A DNA stretch of 64,000 bases, from contig CM073200.1 in the NCBI GenBank assembly GCA_037042915.1, positions 1,178,001 to 1,242,000 on the forward strand. Direction: 5' to 3'. The DNA comes from Auricularia sp. M13 (Eukaryota; Basidiomycota; Agaricomycetes; Auriculariales; Auriculariaceae). Positions 54,840-64,000 of the stretch are shown here, one piece after another. The translations under genes and the position numbers were made by a program. How positions within the stretch are numbered: position 1 is the stretch's first letter; each line of letters opens with the position of its first letter. Below the pieces are notes generated by a model. It worked only from the letters and a program-made list of their open reading frames with translations. It was not told where the DNA came from and did no database searches.

Positions 54840-56631
54840 AGCGCAACGACAGGCTGTGCGGACGCTCGGATCAGGGCCCCAGCTTATCCCGATATATGTC
54901 CGATCCTCCACCCCCCACATCACGCCCTCCCAGAGGGCGCACCTCCGATCCTCCTGCCCCCAGATGGCCGGCGTGCAGCGCCGAGCTCCAATCTTCCTGC
55001 CCCCAAATCATCCTCCAGACGGCTGTGGTTGCAGACGGCCCTGCATCCTCGGACCCAATGAGCTATGAGTTGTGTCATCAACTGCATTTGCTACAAAGAT
55101 CTTCTGCTATCTCTGTACTTACTTGAACCTCTCTATGCACTTGAAGGCCATACTGGCAACAACATATTGACACTGGTTGCTACTGTATGTGCTGTTGCTA
55201 TTTGACCTCCATGGCTACTCTCTAGCATCGGAATACACCCAATCTATGTCTTGTCATGCTCAACTCACCTTTCTGTGACTGCTTCGTTTGCCTATAGGCC
55301 GGATATTGCTGATAGCTCTGCGGAAGGATGCTCGACAGGGTCAGGGGTATACAAGAATCAAGGAATCAAGGACTTTAGCACTCATATAAACAGCTTCATC
55401 AGTTCTATGCTAATACAACACCTGCCTAGGCCAATTTATGCTTCGGGATTTTTTCCCCAGCCCAGCCAGCGGAATTCTGAACCGTGGGAAAGCATTCGGC
55501 AATTTCCGATGTTGATCTTCCGCCCCCCCCCTGAATTGGCCCTTGAGAGCGCTTTTTTCGCCCCCCCCCCAAATGGGCCCCCGTCCGGATCGGACCTCTC
55601 ATAGGATAAGCCGGGGGCCTGTTTGGGTCGGTCATAGGTCATGCCCCACAGCTCGCTCAGAGCCGTGGCTCCTCCGACCTGGCTGCGGATCCTCTCATCC
55701 GCCATTTATGAAGACAGAAATCACCTGTAGACATATGGCATGAGTCTCTAGCCTGTATCACCCAGGCCTTCTGGGAAGGCGCACAACGTTCGACTGTGAT
55801 GTTTGTCAGTGTTTGGTCGAACAGCTGCACGCGTTACCAGAAGGCTTGGAAGCTTCCGATGGTGGAGGGACCCGTTGCCGACGTACGCTCACCTACCGTC
55901 GTGTTCCTACCTACGCTATGCTACTTTGAGGACTACTTACTGTACTCACTTGACACGCTTTTACGATGTGTGGCGCCCCGGCTGTGTTCGACAGGACCAC
56001 ATACCGCGATCCTGCGCCGCTCGTTGACTTTCATGACCTAGATGCCGTCCTGGATGATATTCCACTTCACACCATCCCTCTTTCATACTCTACTACCACC
56101 AAACGCGGTATTCTGCGTGAAGCTCCGCATAAAACGCTCACAAAACTTGCAAGGGGTGTCCAAGAAAAAAAAAGTTACACAGGGTCCAAAAAACGAAATA
56201 AGCTCTCCAGCGGACCCCTCCCTCCCTCCCTCCTGCCTAATCCGGTAATATATTCCCACGCATTTGCCTCCGGATATCCAGAGCCACTAACTCCGGGCTC
56301 ATCGAGGTAATCCCAGGTCTTTTTACCATCCCCACAAGTATTCAAGTCATAAAATTGACCTCTCAGCTTATCAGACACACAAGATCTGAAGCAATTCCTG
56401 AATTGGACCGTCAAGGAGTGGATGGTCTCTAATGACCGCTTCCGGATAGTATGGTGTATGTCTTGGTTCAAACAAGGCTCAAACCTCAATTTCAGGTGGT
56501 CAGACAGGACTGAGGACCTTCTATGCAGCATCCGGACAAATCCCGGAGGCAAATATTCATTTTTCAAAAAACGAAATAAGGTCCTCATCGGACCCCTCCC
56601 TCCCTTGTCCTCGTGTTATCGGATTTTGCCG
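54840..56631. other. Mostly non-coding; short repeats
   Basis: CCGATCCTCC(A/T)(C/G)CCCCCA recurs at about 54899, 54944 and 54989. CGCCCCCCCCC(C/A)AA(T)..GGGCC recurs at 55520 and 55558. A 42-bp block (CAAAAAACGAAATAAG ..CGGACCCCTCCCTCCC) occurs at 56187 and 56567 as direct repeats about 380 bp apart. A plus frame at 55966-56160 (PLVDFHDLDAVLDDIPLHTI) is coding-like and could be a lost 5' exon of the helicase gene. Confidence 0.35.
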
Positions 56632-58168
56632 ATGGGCACCCCTTGCACAAAACCTGGTCCACTGTTGTATTACGACGCCATGCTTTATGACTGCATGACA
56701 CTGACTGGCCTTACTCCACGTCCCTGGCAGCTTGAAACAGCTGATATTCTGAGATGCGGTCGTGATGTCCTTGTCCAGGCTACTGCAGGCGCTGGAAAAA
56801 GTCTCCTGTTCGTTCTACCTGTCCTTACCAAGTTCGTCATAATCGCATCGCCGCTGAACATCTTGCAGTCCTGTATGGTAAGTGTGTGCGATATTCTCAA
56901 GCTAAATCCACTACTTAAATCCATGAAAGGCCACTGCTTACGCTGAGATGGGACTGAAGTGCCTCATCTACAATGCCGACAACCGCACAGCTGAGCAGGC
57001 CGTGGTGTGTTCCTTGATCCAGAATCTACATTATCTCCCATATTGAAGGGCTATGTCCTTATTACCTCGCCCGAGAACCTGACCAAATACGGCGCCCTTC
57101 GGCCGTTTCTATCAGACCCAGACTGGAGCGATGCATTCGGGCTTCTTGGCATTGACGAGGTGCATTTAATCATTGACTGGGGACTGCAGAACTTCCGGCC
57201 TGAGTACGCTAAACTTGGCCAGCTTCGTTCGTACTTCAATGCACCCATTCTCACTGTGTCTGCGACGCTGCCGCCTGCTACTGTCTCCAAGCTGTCCGAG
57301 CTGCTGCACTTTTTGTCTGACTTCGAGTATCTCAATCTAGGCAACACACGTCAAAACGTCTTCTGGGAGGTTCAGGAAATCGCTGGTGCTGTCCAGGGTC
57401 TTGAGTCGCTTTGTTTCCTAGTGCCGCAGACTGTGGAATCGCATCCTTCTGCAGACCATCGTATTTGTTCAGTCTCGTGTGCTGGCCCATCGTGTCACCA
57501 ACAAAATTCGATCATTCTTGCCGAAGGCCCTGCAGCCTGATGTCGTTATGCCCCTTCATGCCTTTATGCGGATGCGGCGTAAACAGCGTATTCTAGCTCA
57601 GTTCGACGCTGGTCTGACCTGCATCATGGTTTGCACAACAGTCACTGCTCTAGGACATGACTTCAGCTCTGTAACACGGATCGTGGGCTTTCATTTGCCC
57701 GAAAACCTCGAAGCTTGGGTGCAACAGGTCGGACGTGGTGCTTGGCACCCTGGGATGACCTGCCATGCTCTTCTCTTGGTTCAGAGCTCTGCATATAGAC
57801 TCAAATCTGGCCTTGCTATCGGTACTGATAACACAGACAACGACGACTCTGACTTCGAACCAGCCGGTGGCGTGAACTCTAGCGCATCTCAGTATCCGCA
57901 GGACGCCTCTGCCGACAGGTTTATGAAGGTTCTCCCCGCAGCATGGCGTGCATTCATCGCACTGCTGTCATCGTTCTCAGATACCTCCCCATGCCGCTGC
58001 AAGATCAGTTTCGACTACTTTGGCAACCCCGGCACTGTTGTGCTTGGACTGTGCGATGTCTGCCGTGCACGTGGTGTTCAGACAGACGTGCAGCGTCCCA
58101 ATATAATCCTTGACCTGACAATTGCCGCTGGTGCGCAGCCCGCTCCCGAGGCACAGCCTGTGCAATGA
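56632..58168 (+). pseudogene. RecQ-like superfamily 2 helicase, decayed
   Basis: From ATG 56632 the frame reads ALTPRPWQ-type motif 0 (GLTPRPWQLETADILRCGRD), Walker A (VQATAGAGKSLLFVLP) and IIASPLNILQ. A GTAAGT donor follows at 56879. EMGLKCLIYNADNRTAEQAV is in another frame, then VLITSPENLTKYGA, the DEVH box (LLGIDEVHLIIDWG) and SAT motif (LTVSATLPPATV). A further frame holds IVFVQSRVLAHRVTNKIR, MPLHAFM, FDAGLTCIMVCTTVTALGHD and WVQQVGRGAWHPGMTCHALL (motifs IV-VI), with a Cys-rich end CRCKISFDYF..LCDVCRARG. At least two frame changes (about 57000 and 57440) lack good introns. All helicase motifs are still readable. Telomere-linked or mobile RecQ families are common in fungi. Confidence 0.75.
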
Positions 58169-58349
58169 CGCACCCCTACTAAGTGCCACAGAAATGATCT
58201 GGCCGTTGCTCACCGTCTCGAAACCTGGAGGCTGTCTGTGTTCAAGGATACTTTTCGTTTCTTGGGCTATACCTTGCAAGTGCTGATGCTGGACGCCGTA
58301 CTTAAAGCAATCACATCCAGTGTTACGACCATGCATCCAAGATACCTCC

Positions 58350-58930
58350 AAGCCCTGTTCCGGTCTAGATGTTCTGCGATGTTCCGCTATGTCCGACAAG
58401 TTCCGAATATGTCTTGCCTGTTTCGCTATGATCCCTATGTTCCAAATCCTGTTCCGTATGTGATTGCTTCTTTGTAATAGTCTCGTACCACTTCTGAGAT
58501 CCGACTCTAGACCACTTTGTAATCCGACTGCGCACTATGTTCCGGCGCAGCTTGGACTTAGCCTCGCCATGTCTGGAATGCTCTTCGGAGTTCCGGACCT
58601 AGACTCATTTTCCGACCCGACTTAGTATATAGCTTCCGACTACTTGTACCGTAGTATCCAGTTTTGAAATCAAACTCGATCCTCTCCTAAGTCCGAACCC
58701 CAAGTCCGACTAAAGCTTAAGTCCTACTTCGTCCTCCGATCCTCCTCGCTTCCGGAGTAGAAGTCCGAGCATTGTCCGCTCAGGCTTTTGCTAGTTCCGA
58801 CCTCCGGACTTCCGGCCTCCGGCCTATACACTTGCGCGTGCCGGTGTGCTCAATAACGCACCGAGGTCCGCAGTGTCCGCAAATATTTCCGAGCCGGCTC
58901 CGCGGATCACCCCCAGTTCCGAGAGGGCAC
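58350..58930. repeat. Array of spaced TCCGA/TTCCGG motifs
   Basis: About 30 copies of GTCCGA, TTCCGA or TTCCGG occur at 10-30 bp spacing in otherwise non-repetitive DNA, starting just after the helicase gene. There is no fixed period, and the words are mostly in one orientation. Confidence 0.65.
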
Positions 58931-58946
58931 GATCGTAACATCCAGC

Positions 58947-59709
58947 TTGAAACTCTTCCATCTCTCGGACCTTAGCAGCATCACTCCTCTGTGGTATTTG
59001 CGCGCAAAGTTTGGCTCACAGGTGCGTGACATCATGCACGAGATCCAGTCTGACGAGGCTGATGCTCGGGAGAAACATCGCCTCGAAGGAGCTGAGAGGA
59101 AGGCGGCGGATGCTGCAGAGGAAGCAGCGGCTCGCATCGCACAGGCTGAAAGGCTCCAGCGTGCCCGTGAAGCTCATCAAGTGCAGAACAAACTTTGCAG
59201 GGGCTCTACCAAAACCAAAACCGGAACCTGTCAGCGGTGCTTTGGGTACCCGTGCACGTGTCGCTGCGGCTTCCTCTTCCAGGCTCGCCCCTCTACCGCC
59301 GTTACCGGCGCTCCCTGCACTCGCCTTCTCTCTCCTCAACGGTGCACCAACAATTCCGTTTACCATGCCCTTGCTTTCCTCAACGGCTGTTCCGCCCAGT
59401 ACTCCAAGATTGGGGAAACAAAAGGCGGCTATGCTTTCTCCCACAAAGCGCGTGCCAGGCGTGTCTCTAGCTGATCTCACGAGCTCGCCTACCAAAGCGT
59501 CGCCTCGCGCCAAGCCACCACCCAGGAAGCGCGTCAAACATGAGGCTCAGAGCCTGCTGTCTAATCAAGTGGGTGAACGAGTCGACAACTCCTCTGGCAC
59601 CGTCAGGGCTGGCGCGGTGTCCATAGACATCTCCTTGCCATTCTCCTTGCTGAAGCCAACGACAACTTGGCAAGGTCGTGTCACGGAGAGCACCATAAAC
59701 CGACCATGA
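58947..59709 (+). CDS. Coiled-coil / basic Pro-rich protein downstream of the helicase
   Basis: One frame from 58947 reads VRDIMHEIQSDEADAREKHR and LEGAERKAADAAEEAAARIA, a strong coiled coil. A second frame (to a TGA at 59709) continues FAGALPKPKPEPVSGALGTR, LSPTKRVPGVSLADLTSSPT and KASPRAKPPPRKRVKHEAQS, with SP/TP sites and a nuclear-signal-like KRVKHE. A frame change near 59175 could be an intron (AAG/GTG region) or a frameshift. Same strand as the helicase and just past the motif array, so possibly a second gene of the same mobile unit. Family unknown. Confidence 0.45.
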
Positions 59710-60445
59710 GGGGTACTCAGGAGGAACGGTCAGACACATAAGGGGCTACATAATGGACCAGAACCAACCTGAGGTACATGGATCAGCGATAGCCGGCAAC
59801 TATAGTGTGACCAGAAGCAAGGGGAGCGCAGCCACAACACCCTACATAAAGAACCGAGCTGTGGAAGGGAACAGGCGAAGACTGAGGTGACAACCGAGGG
59901 GAGATACATAAATAGGAGGAGGCTGAGGTGCAGCGACAATGGGAGCGGACAGCGGCGAAGCCAACAAAGGTGGAAACACTGGGGGTGGTAATGAAGCGAA
60001 AGTGAAAGGAGAACCATACTAGAGTCCAGGCCTACGGGGATATTGTGCAGGTATCAGAGAGAGGCCAAAAGCGAGGGGTGCAGCAGGAGCTGCGCGGCGA
60101 GGGGCCGAGACCGAGGGATACCGCGGCGGCGGCGCGGCGTGGCCAGAGACCAAGGTCAACCACCAGTAGGCTTGGAGCGCGAGGTCAACCGACCGAAGAT
60201 AGGAATAGGAGGTATTGGGCCTGCCATGGTCAGGGAAGGTGTAGTGGGGGTCGCCAACAACATAGATGGTGCACCAACAAGGACCGAGAGGTGTCTACTG
60301 GCTCTGAGGCATGTTGCGAGGCTGCGCCTGCATGGAACACGTTGGCTTGTGCATCGCCAAGCTCTGTTGCGCCGGCACCGTCCGTTTCGCCCCCGCTAGC
60401 ACCACACTCCTCGCCGCCTCTACCTCTCTTTCCTACGAGGTCCTC

Positions 60446-60630
60446 TGTCAAGAACTGTCGTTGGACAGTGACGCGGCGCCTGGGGCTCAGGTTGTTGGAC
60501 ACTGTGAGCAAGCCGGCGAGGGTACTTCGTGTTCGCGGCAAAGACTACCTACGGCACATCCCGGTGTACTATACAGCGAACGGAGGTTGCCGAGGGCACT
60601 ACAAGCACGCAACCAGAAGACATTCTGACA
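60446..60630. repeat. Left LTR of the TRIM
   Basis: 185 bp, TGTCAAGAACTGTCG.. to ..ACATTCTGACA. No convincing primer-binding site follows it (CCCTCCCTCGAGCG). Confidence 0.9.
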
Positions 60631-61652
60631 CCCTCCCTCGAGCGAAGAGAGTGCCGAGGCAAGAACGGCAAAAGAAAACAAAAGAGCGAAGCAACAGGAA
60701 CACAGAAGAAAAGAACACAGCAAACAGAACAACAAAACCCTCCCTGAATCCAGCAACCCTCCCTGAAGGTGCATGGAGTGACCAGAGGCGGTCACGGCCA
60801 CAATGGCATGGCGGCAGTGTTGGCACCAGCAGCAGGCACAGCGGGCAGTGGCCACAACAGCGATGGCAGCAGCGATGGCAACAGCAGTGGCGAAGGTATT
60901 GGCAGTGGCGGCAATGGCGGAGGTGCGCTGGTGGTGGCTGTGGCGGAAATGCCATCGGGCTGGACTGGCTGGCATTAGGATGACTAAGCATGTGGCAGTG
61001 CCAATCCTGATGGACTGCAGGTCCAAGGAGCAAGCAGGGAGTCCAGGCCAAAGGAGGTCGAGGTGGGGCATAATGGCCCAAGGTTGCCGGCGTTGGTGGG
61101 TGCTGACACCGAGCAGGGTTGGCAACAAGATGCGAGGAGGATGCCGCGGGCAAAGGTGCAGCGAGTCGAAGTGGAGCCCAAACGAGTGAAGAGGAATGAG
61201 GGCAAGCAATGGGCAAGTGGCAGCCCAGAGAGTGTCGTGAGTCAGCGGGTCCAGAAGCGGGGTGCTGACTGCGGAGGACAACGGGGGGATGGACGAGGTG
61301 GCGGAAGGGACCACCAAAGAACGAGGATGAACGGAGGTGCGGGACCAGCACCAAGATGCACAGCAAAGTGTGCGGAGGACGTGCATAGAAGCACAGATGC
61401 GCCAAAGGATGCACAGAAACTCAACTGCAGGGCAGGAGCGGCTCACAATTCCACAAGCCCGAACACCGGGCAAACCCTGCATGCCAGCCACACACCACAG
61501 GGTGGCAGCAACCACGTGCTGCCTGGCTTGGTGACGCAGTTGCCCATCCTGCGGCCGAGCGGTCAGGCAACGGCGGTCACGGCAGTCAAGCCGAGGAGGT
61601 TGGTGTGCAGGCCTCACTGCACCGCGCTGGGTGGCTGGTCACCGGCCGCGAA

Positions 61653-61837
61653 TGTCAAGAACTGTCGTTGAACAGTGACGCGTCGCCTGGGGCTCGGGTT
61701 GTTGGACACTGTGAGCAAGCCGGCGAGGGTACTTCGTGTTCGCGGCAAAGACTACCTACGGCACATCCCGGTGTACTATACAGCGAACGGAGGTTGCCGA
61801 GGGCACTACAAGCACGCAACCAGAAGACATTCTGACA
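61653..61837. repeat. Right LTR of the TRIM
   Basis: 185 bp, same ends as the left LTR, three substitutions relative to it, all within the first 45 bases. The bases before it (GTCACCGGCCGCGAA) are not a good polypurine tract. Confidence 0.9.
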
Positions 61838-62015
61838 TCCTCTACCCCGCACATACCTTTCCAGCAGTTCAAGCAGTCACCTATGCCGCCAACGCTCGCG
61901 CCCATCCCGCCCATGCCCATTTTCAACCGTAGGTTCCCTCCCACGGTGGCCAAATATTTGTATATGATGGGTGGGAATATTCCCTGCTCTGTGTTACACA
62001 TTACCAAGTACAAGA

Positions 62016-62602
62016 TCATTCGCAGACCACGAAAGCGTTACATCGTGGCACATCATCTGCATTTAATATTTGTGTTACATCCGGTGAGAACGCGGTGAGA
62101 ACGTGCACCAGCCATGGTGCATGAAAGTCGTGGACGTGGTGGAACCGTTTGTATATAAGGACTTGGTGTAAGGTGACGTGCCGTCCCCAACCAGCAATGC
62201 TTCCAGGCATAATCACGCAGTTGGAGTAGACGACCCATGTCGGGTCATCTCTGGATGGCCAGTAGTACTGGTATGGCGTCCATGTCGACATCGTGTCCTC
62301 CGTCTCCCCCCAGATTAATGCCAATTCTGACGGCAGTGAAGGCGCTGCGGTTTCGCTGGCAGTTTCCTCGCTTCCCACAGCTCCCAAGCCACACCGACGA
62401 GATGTTGCAAGCCGGCATCTCTCTGGACAGCATCGATAGTCGGGATCACGCCTTGGTATTTCTTCAGCACAATCAGCTGAAACACAGGCTGAAACGAGCG
62501 ATCGCCAAAGACCCGGGCGCCCTCGATGTATTGACACTAAGTCATTGGCGTGCCCACAACGAAACCCTTTGTGCCATGGCGCTTGTTGGGGCTGTGAAAT
62601 AG
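62016..62602. other. Overlapping coding-like frames on both strands, unresolved
   Basis: The plus frame 62237-62602 ends DEMLQAGISLDSIDSRDHAL and IAKDPGALDVLTLSHWRAHN. The minus frame 62537-62016 reads TMSTWTPYQYYWPSRDDPTW and YKRFHHVHDFHAPWLVHVLT. Each looks coding over part of its length and both cannot be right throughout. I cannot choose without expression or homology data. Confidence 0.3.
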
Positions 62603-62696
62603 GCCGTCAGATCTGTTTCACAGGTATGGTTGAGCGACTCATTCATAGCCCACCAGGTCTTCAACAGTTAAGTCTTCTGGGCATTTCACCGGCTCC

Positions 62697-64000
62697 CTAC
62701 GTACATTCAGGACATTCGAATATACATCTCCAGCAGCGCTTACGCTTCGGTTCCGAATTTGTCCTCACTGGCCCATCCAAGCCGCTCACTGCGCCGACGT
62801 TAGCTGTGTTGAATCGCGAGTCGACAGACACGCACCGCTCATTGTTCCCGTGGCTCAGCTCGTCCGCCGTGCGAGCTCTGTTGCCGCTGCTGCCCTCGCT
62901 GCCACACCATAAATCTGGGTCATTGTGCCAGAGTCATTGATGTTACTTACCCTCCAGACCGAGTGGCGCGTTCCCGGCGCTTGGTCTCAACGCCTCCTGC
63001 TCCTCCCTCTGTCGCTCGAGCTTGCCCCTCTCGCTCTGCTCCCTTCTTGTTCTCCACGCCTCCATTTCCGCTTGGTTCATCCGCCGTTTCTTCCACTTTG
63101 GCATTGCGCTTCCCGAAATTCAGTCTGTATCGGGCAGTGTAGCATCAATGAGCATGACTAGTCTCATTCGACGACCAGCTGTACTCACATCCGTAGTATG
63201 AGCTGATCTGGGCTGCGACGCCGCCGCTCCAACTTGAGCATTGTCTCATAAATGTCTTCGCTTTGTACTCACAGTGACACGCCTTGTATGCAGCAGGCAG
63301 CAAGTGTTTTGGTGCGCTGTGAAATATAATTAGCCTCGAAGACAATGGCTTTGAGCATAGGCAAGTTTCGCCTCTGCATGGATGCGCGACTTGCTATCTC
63401 CAACCGCGAGTGAAGCACTCACCGCAGAGCAGGCCGTACAGCCGATCGCCAACATCTGGCCTGCGCCCCGAGCTTCGCTCTGTGGCAAGTGACATCTCGT
63501 CTACGACCGAGCCATGCAGGATGGCAGTAAAGAAAAATGTACTCACAGTTCGCCTCGCGGTGTTTCTCCTTGTGCTGCATGATGTCGACAGTGAGGGGAG
63601 TGCTCTGCAGAATTTGATTAGCTTCGAAGACAATGGCGTCGAGCCCAGGCAAGAATGGTGACTGCATCGACTCTCAACTTGCTGCAGAGCTTGCCGCGCG
63701 ACCTGATCTCCCACGTCCAACATGGGCCTCGCAACCGGCACTGCAGCAAGTCTCCAGTGTCATGCAGCCACAGAAACTGAGTGTCCACTGATATTGTCAA
63801 CAGCGAGTGAAGTGCTCGCCGCAGCGCAAGCCGTACACCCAATCGCCAACGTCTGGCCTGGGCCCCAAGCCTCGCTCTATGGCAAGCGACATCTCATCTG
63901 CGAGCCAGGCATGCAAAATGACAGCAAAGAAAAATGTACTCACGGTTGGCCTCGCGGTGCGCAATGTGGACTGGCAGGGGAGCACCCACGTCTGTGCGTG
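62697..64000 (-). CDS. 3' part of a gene with tandem exon modules, running off the right edge
   Basis: The last exon (62697-62877 or -62914) encodes ELSHGNNERCVSVDSRFNTA and ends KRKRCWRCIFECPECT, a C-x2-C-x3-C-x2-C knuckle. The exon before it (to donor GTAAGT at 62950) reads either AKVEETADEPSGNGGVENKK (joined upstream through an AAG acceptor) or MPKWKKRRMNQAEMEAWRTR from an ATG at 63104. Upstream, two modules of 397 bp (63150-63546 and 63547-63943 by their shared GTGAGTACATTTTTC donor) each hold an exon ending HREAN and one reading MSLATERSSGRRPDVGD / MSLAIERGLGPRPDVGD. A third, shorter module lies at about 63195-63345. Exon phases in the modules could not be fixed. Confidence 0.4.

Larger units (their letters stand above)
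60446..61837. mobile_element. TRIM: 1,392-bp non-autonomous LTR element, TCCTC target duplication
   Basis: Two 185-bp direct repeats (60446-60630 and 61653-61837) begin TGTCA and end TGACA and differ at 3 positions as I count them. TCCTC flanks the element at 60441-60445 and 61838-61842. The internal 1,022 bp has no gag or pol motif; its long frames are GC/GGC-rich and compositional. High LTR similarity implies recent movement, powered by another element. Confidence 0.92.
60045..61930 (+). pseudogene. Pro-rich reading frame interrupted by the TRIM element
   Basis: The frame before the insertion ends SVAPAPSVSPPLAPHSSPPL-PLFPTRSS. Taking one copy of TCCTC, it continues after the insertion as TPHIPFQQFKQSPMPPTLAP and IPPMPIFNR, up to a GTAGGT donor-like site at 61930. 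The upstream part (HGQGRCSGGRQQHRWC..) is Cys/Gly/Gln-rich but not identifiable. The protein identity is unknown; the support is frame continuity across the insertion. Confidence 0.4.

Noticed and set aside
56175-56588. 137-codon minus ORF between the CAAAAAACGAAATAAG repeats
   Set aside because: The opposite strand reads equally well (LKQFLNWTVKEWM..), and both ends come from the direct repeat. No independent support for either strand.
60487-61617. 376-codon minus ORF and 312-codon plus ORF across the TRIM
   Set aside because: They overlap each other and cross the LTRs. His/Cys/Ala-rich or Trp/Gln/Gly-rich text follows from GGC/GCA repeats, and no gag or pol motif is present.

Overview
The window looks like a repeat-rich piece of a fungal nuclear genome, most likely an agaricomycete (mushroom-forming basidiomycete). 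Genes are cut into short exons by introns of about 45-65 nt with GTRNGN donors. The transposon families are typical of these fungi: KDZ, pogo/Fot, DIRS, Copia, a tRNA-derived SINE and RecQ-like helicase genes. Everything below is read by eye from the sequence. Splice models are mine and have not been checked against RNA.

Layout. (1) 1-6.3 kb: the start of a Copia element (gag, a half-tRNA initiator-Met primer site, LTR-side repeats), then a decayed minus-strand gene split by a 1.69-kb TIR element that left a 10-bp target duplication. (2) 8.1-8.8 kb: a compact five-exon gene for a small membrane protein. (3) 11.2-14.9 kb: a TIR element abutting a 3.07-kb pogo transposon with TA target duplication. 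(4) 17-35 kb: a block of genes I do not recognise (17.2, 20.1, 22.1, 26.7, 29.2, 30.5, 32.7 and 34.3 kb) whose introns, where I could place them, are almost all phase 0. The 26.7-28.7 kb gene contains six tandem pairs of symmetric micro-exons. Two inverted copies of a GC-rich block sit between divergent gene pairs. A degraded KDZ transposase lies inside this block. (5) 35.7-44.7 kb: poorly resolved GC-rich gene fragments, a minisatellite and a textbook SINE insertion. (6) 44.8-54.8 kb: one minus-strand DIRS retrotransposon (gag, RT/RNase H, tyrosine recombinase) carrying three later insertions, including a 3.9-kb KDZ element with long GC-rich inverted repeats. (7) 56.6-59.7 kb: a decayed RecQ-like helicase gene, an array of TTCCGA-type motifs and a companion ORF. 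(8) 60.0-61.9 kb: a proline-rich reading frame split by a TRIM (short non-autonomous LTR element) with TCCTC target duplication. (9) 62.7-64.0 kb: a minus-strand gene with tandemly duplicated exon modules running off the right edge.

How it fits together. Four insertions can be removed on paper, keeping one copy of the target duplication, and the host reading frame becomes continuous again (4.1-5.7, 46.9-47.4, 47.8-49.2 and 60.4-61.8 kb). This gives strong internal support for those boundaries. The most unusual signal is the cluster of phase-0, symmetric micro-exon genes in the 17-35 kb block, which resembles in architecture, but not in sequence, the micro-exon gene systems known from some parasites and aphids.
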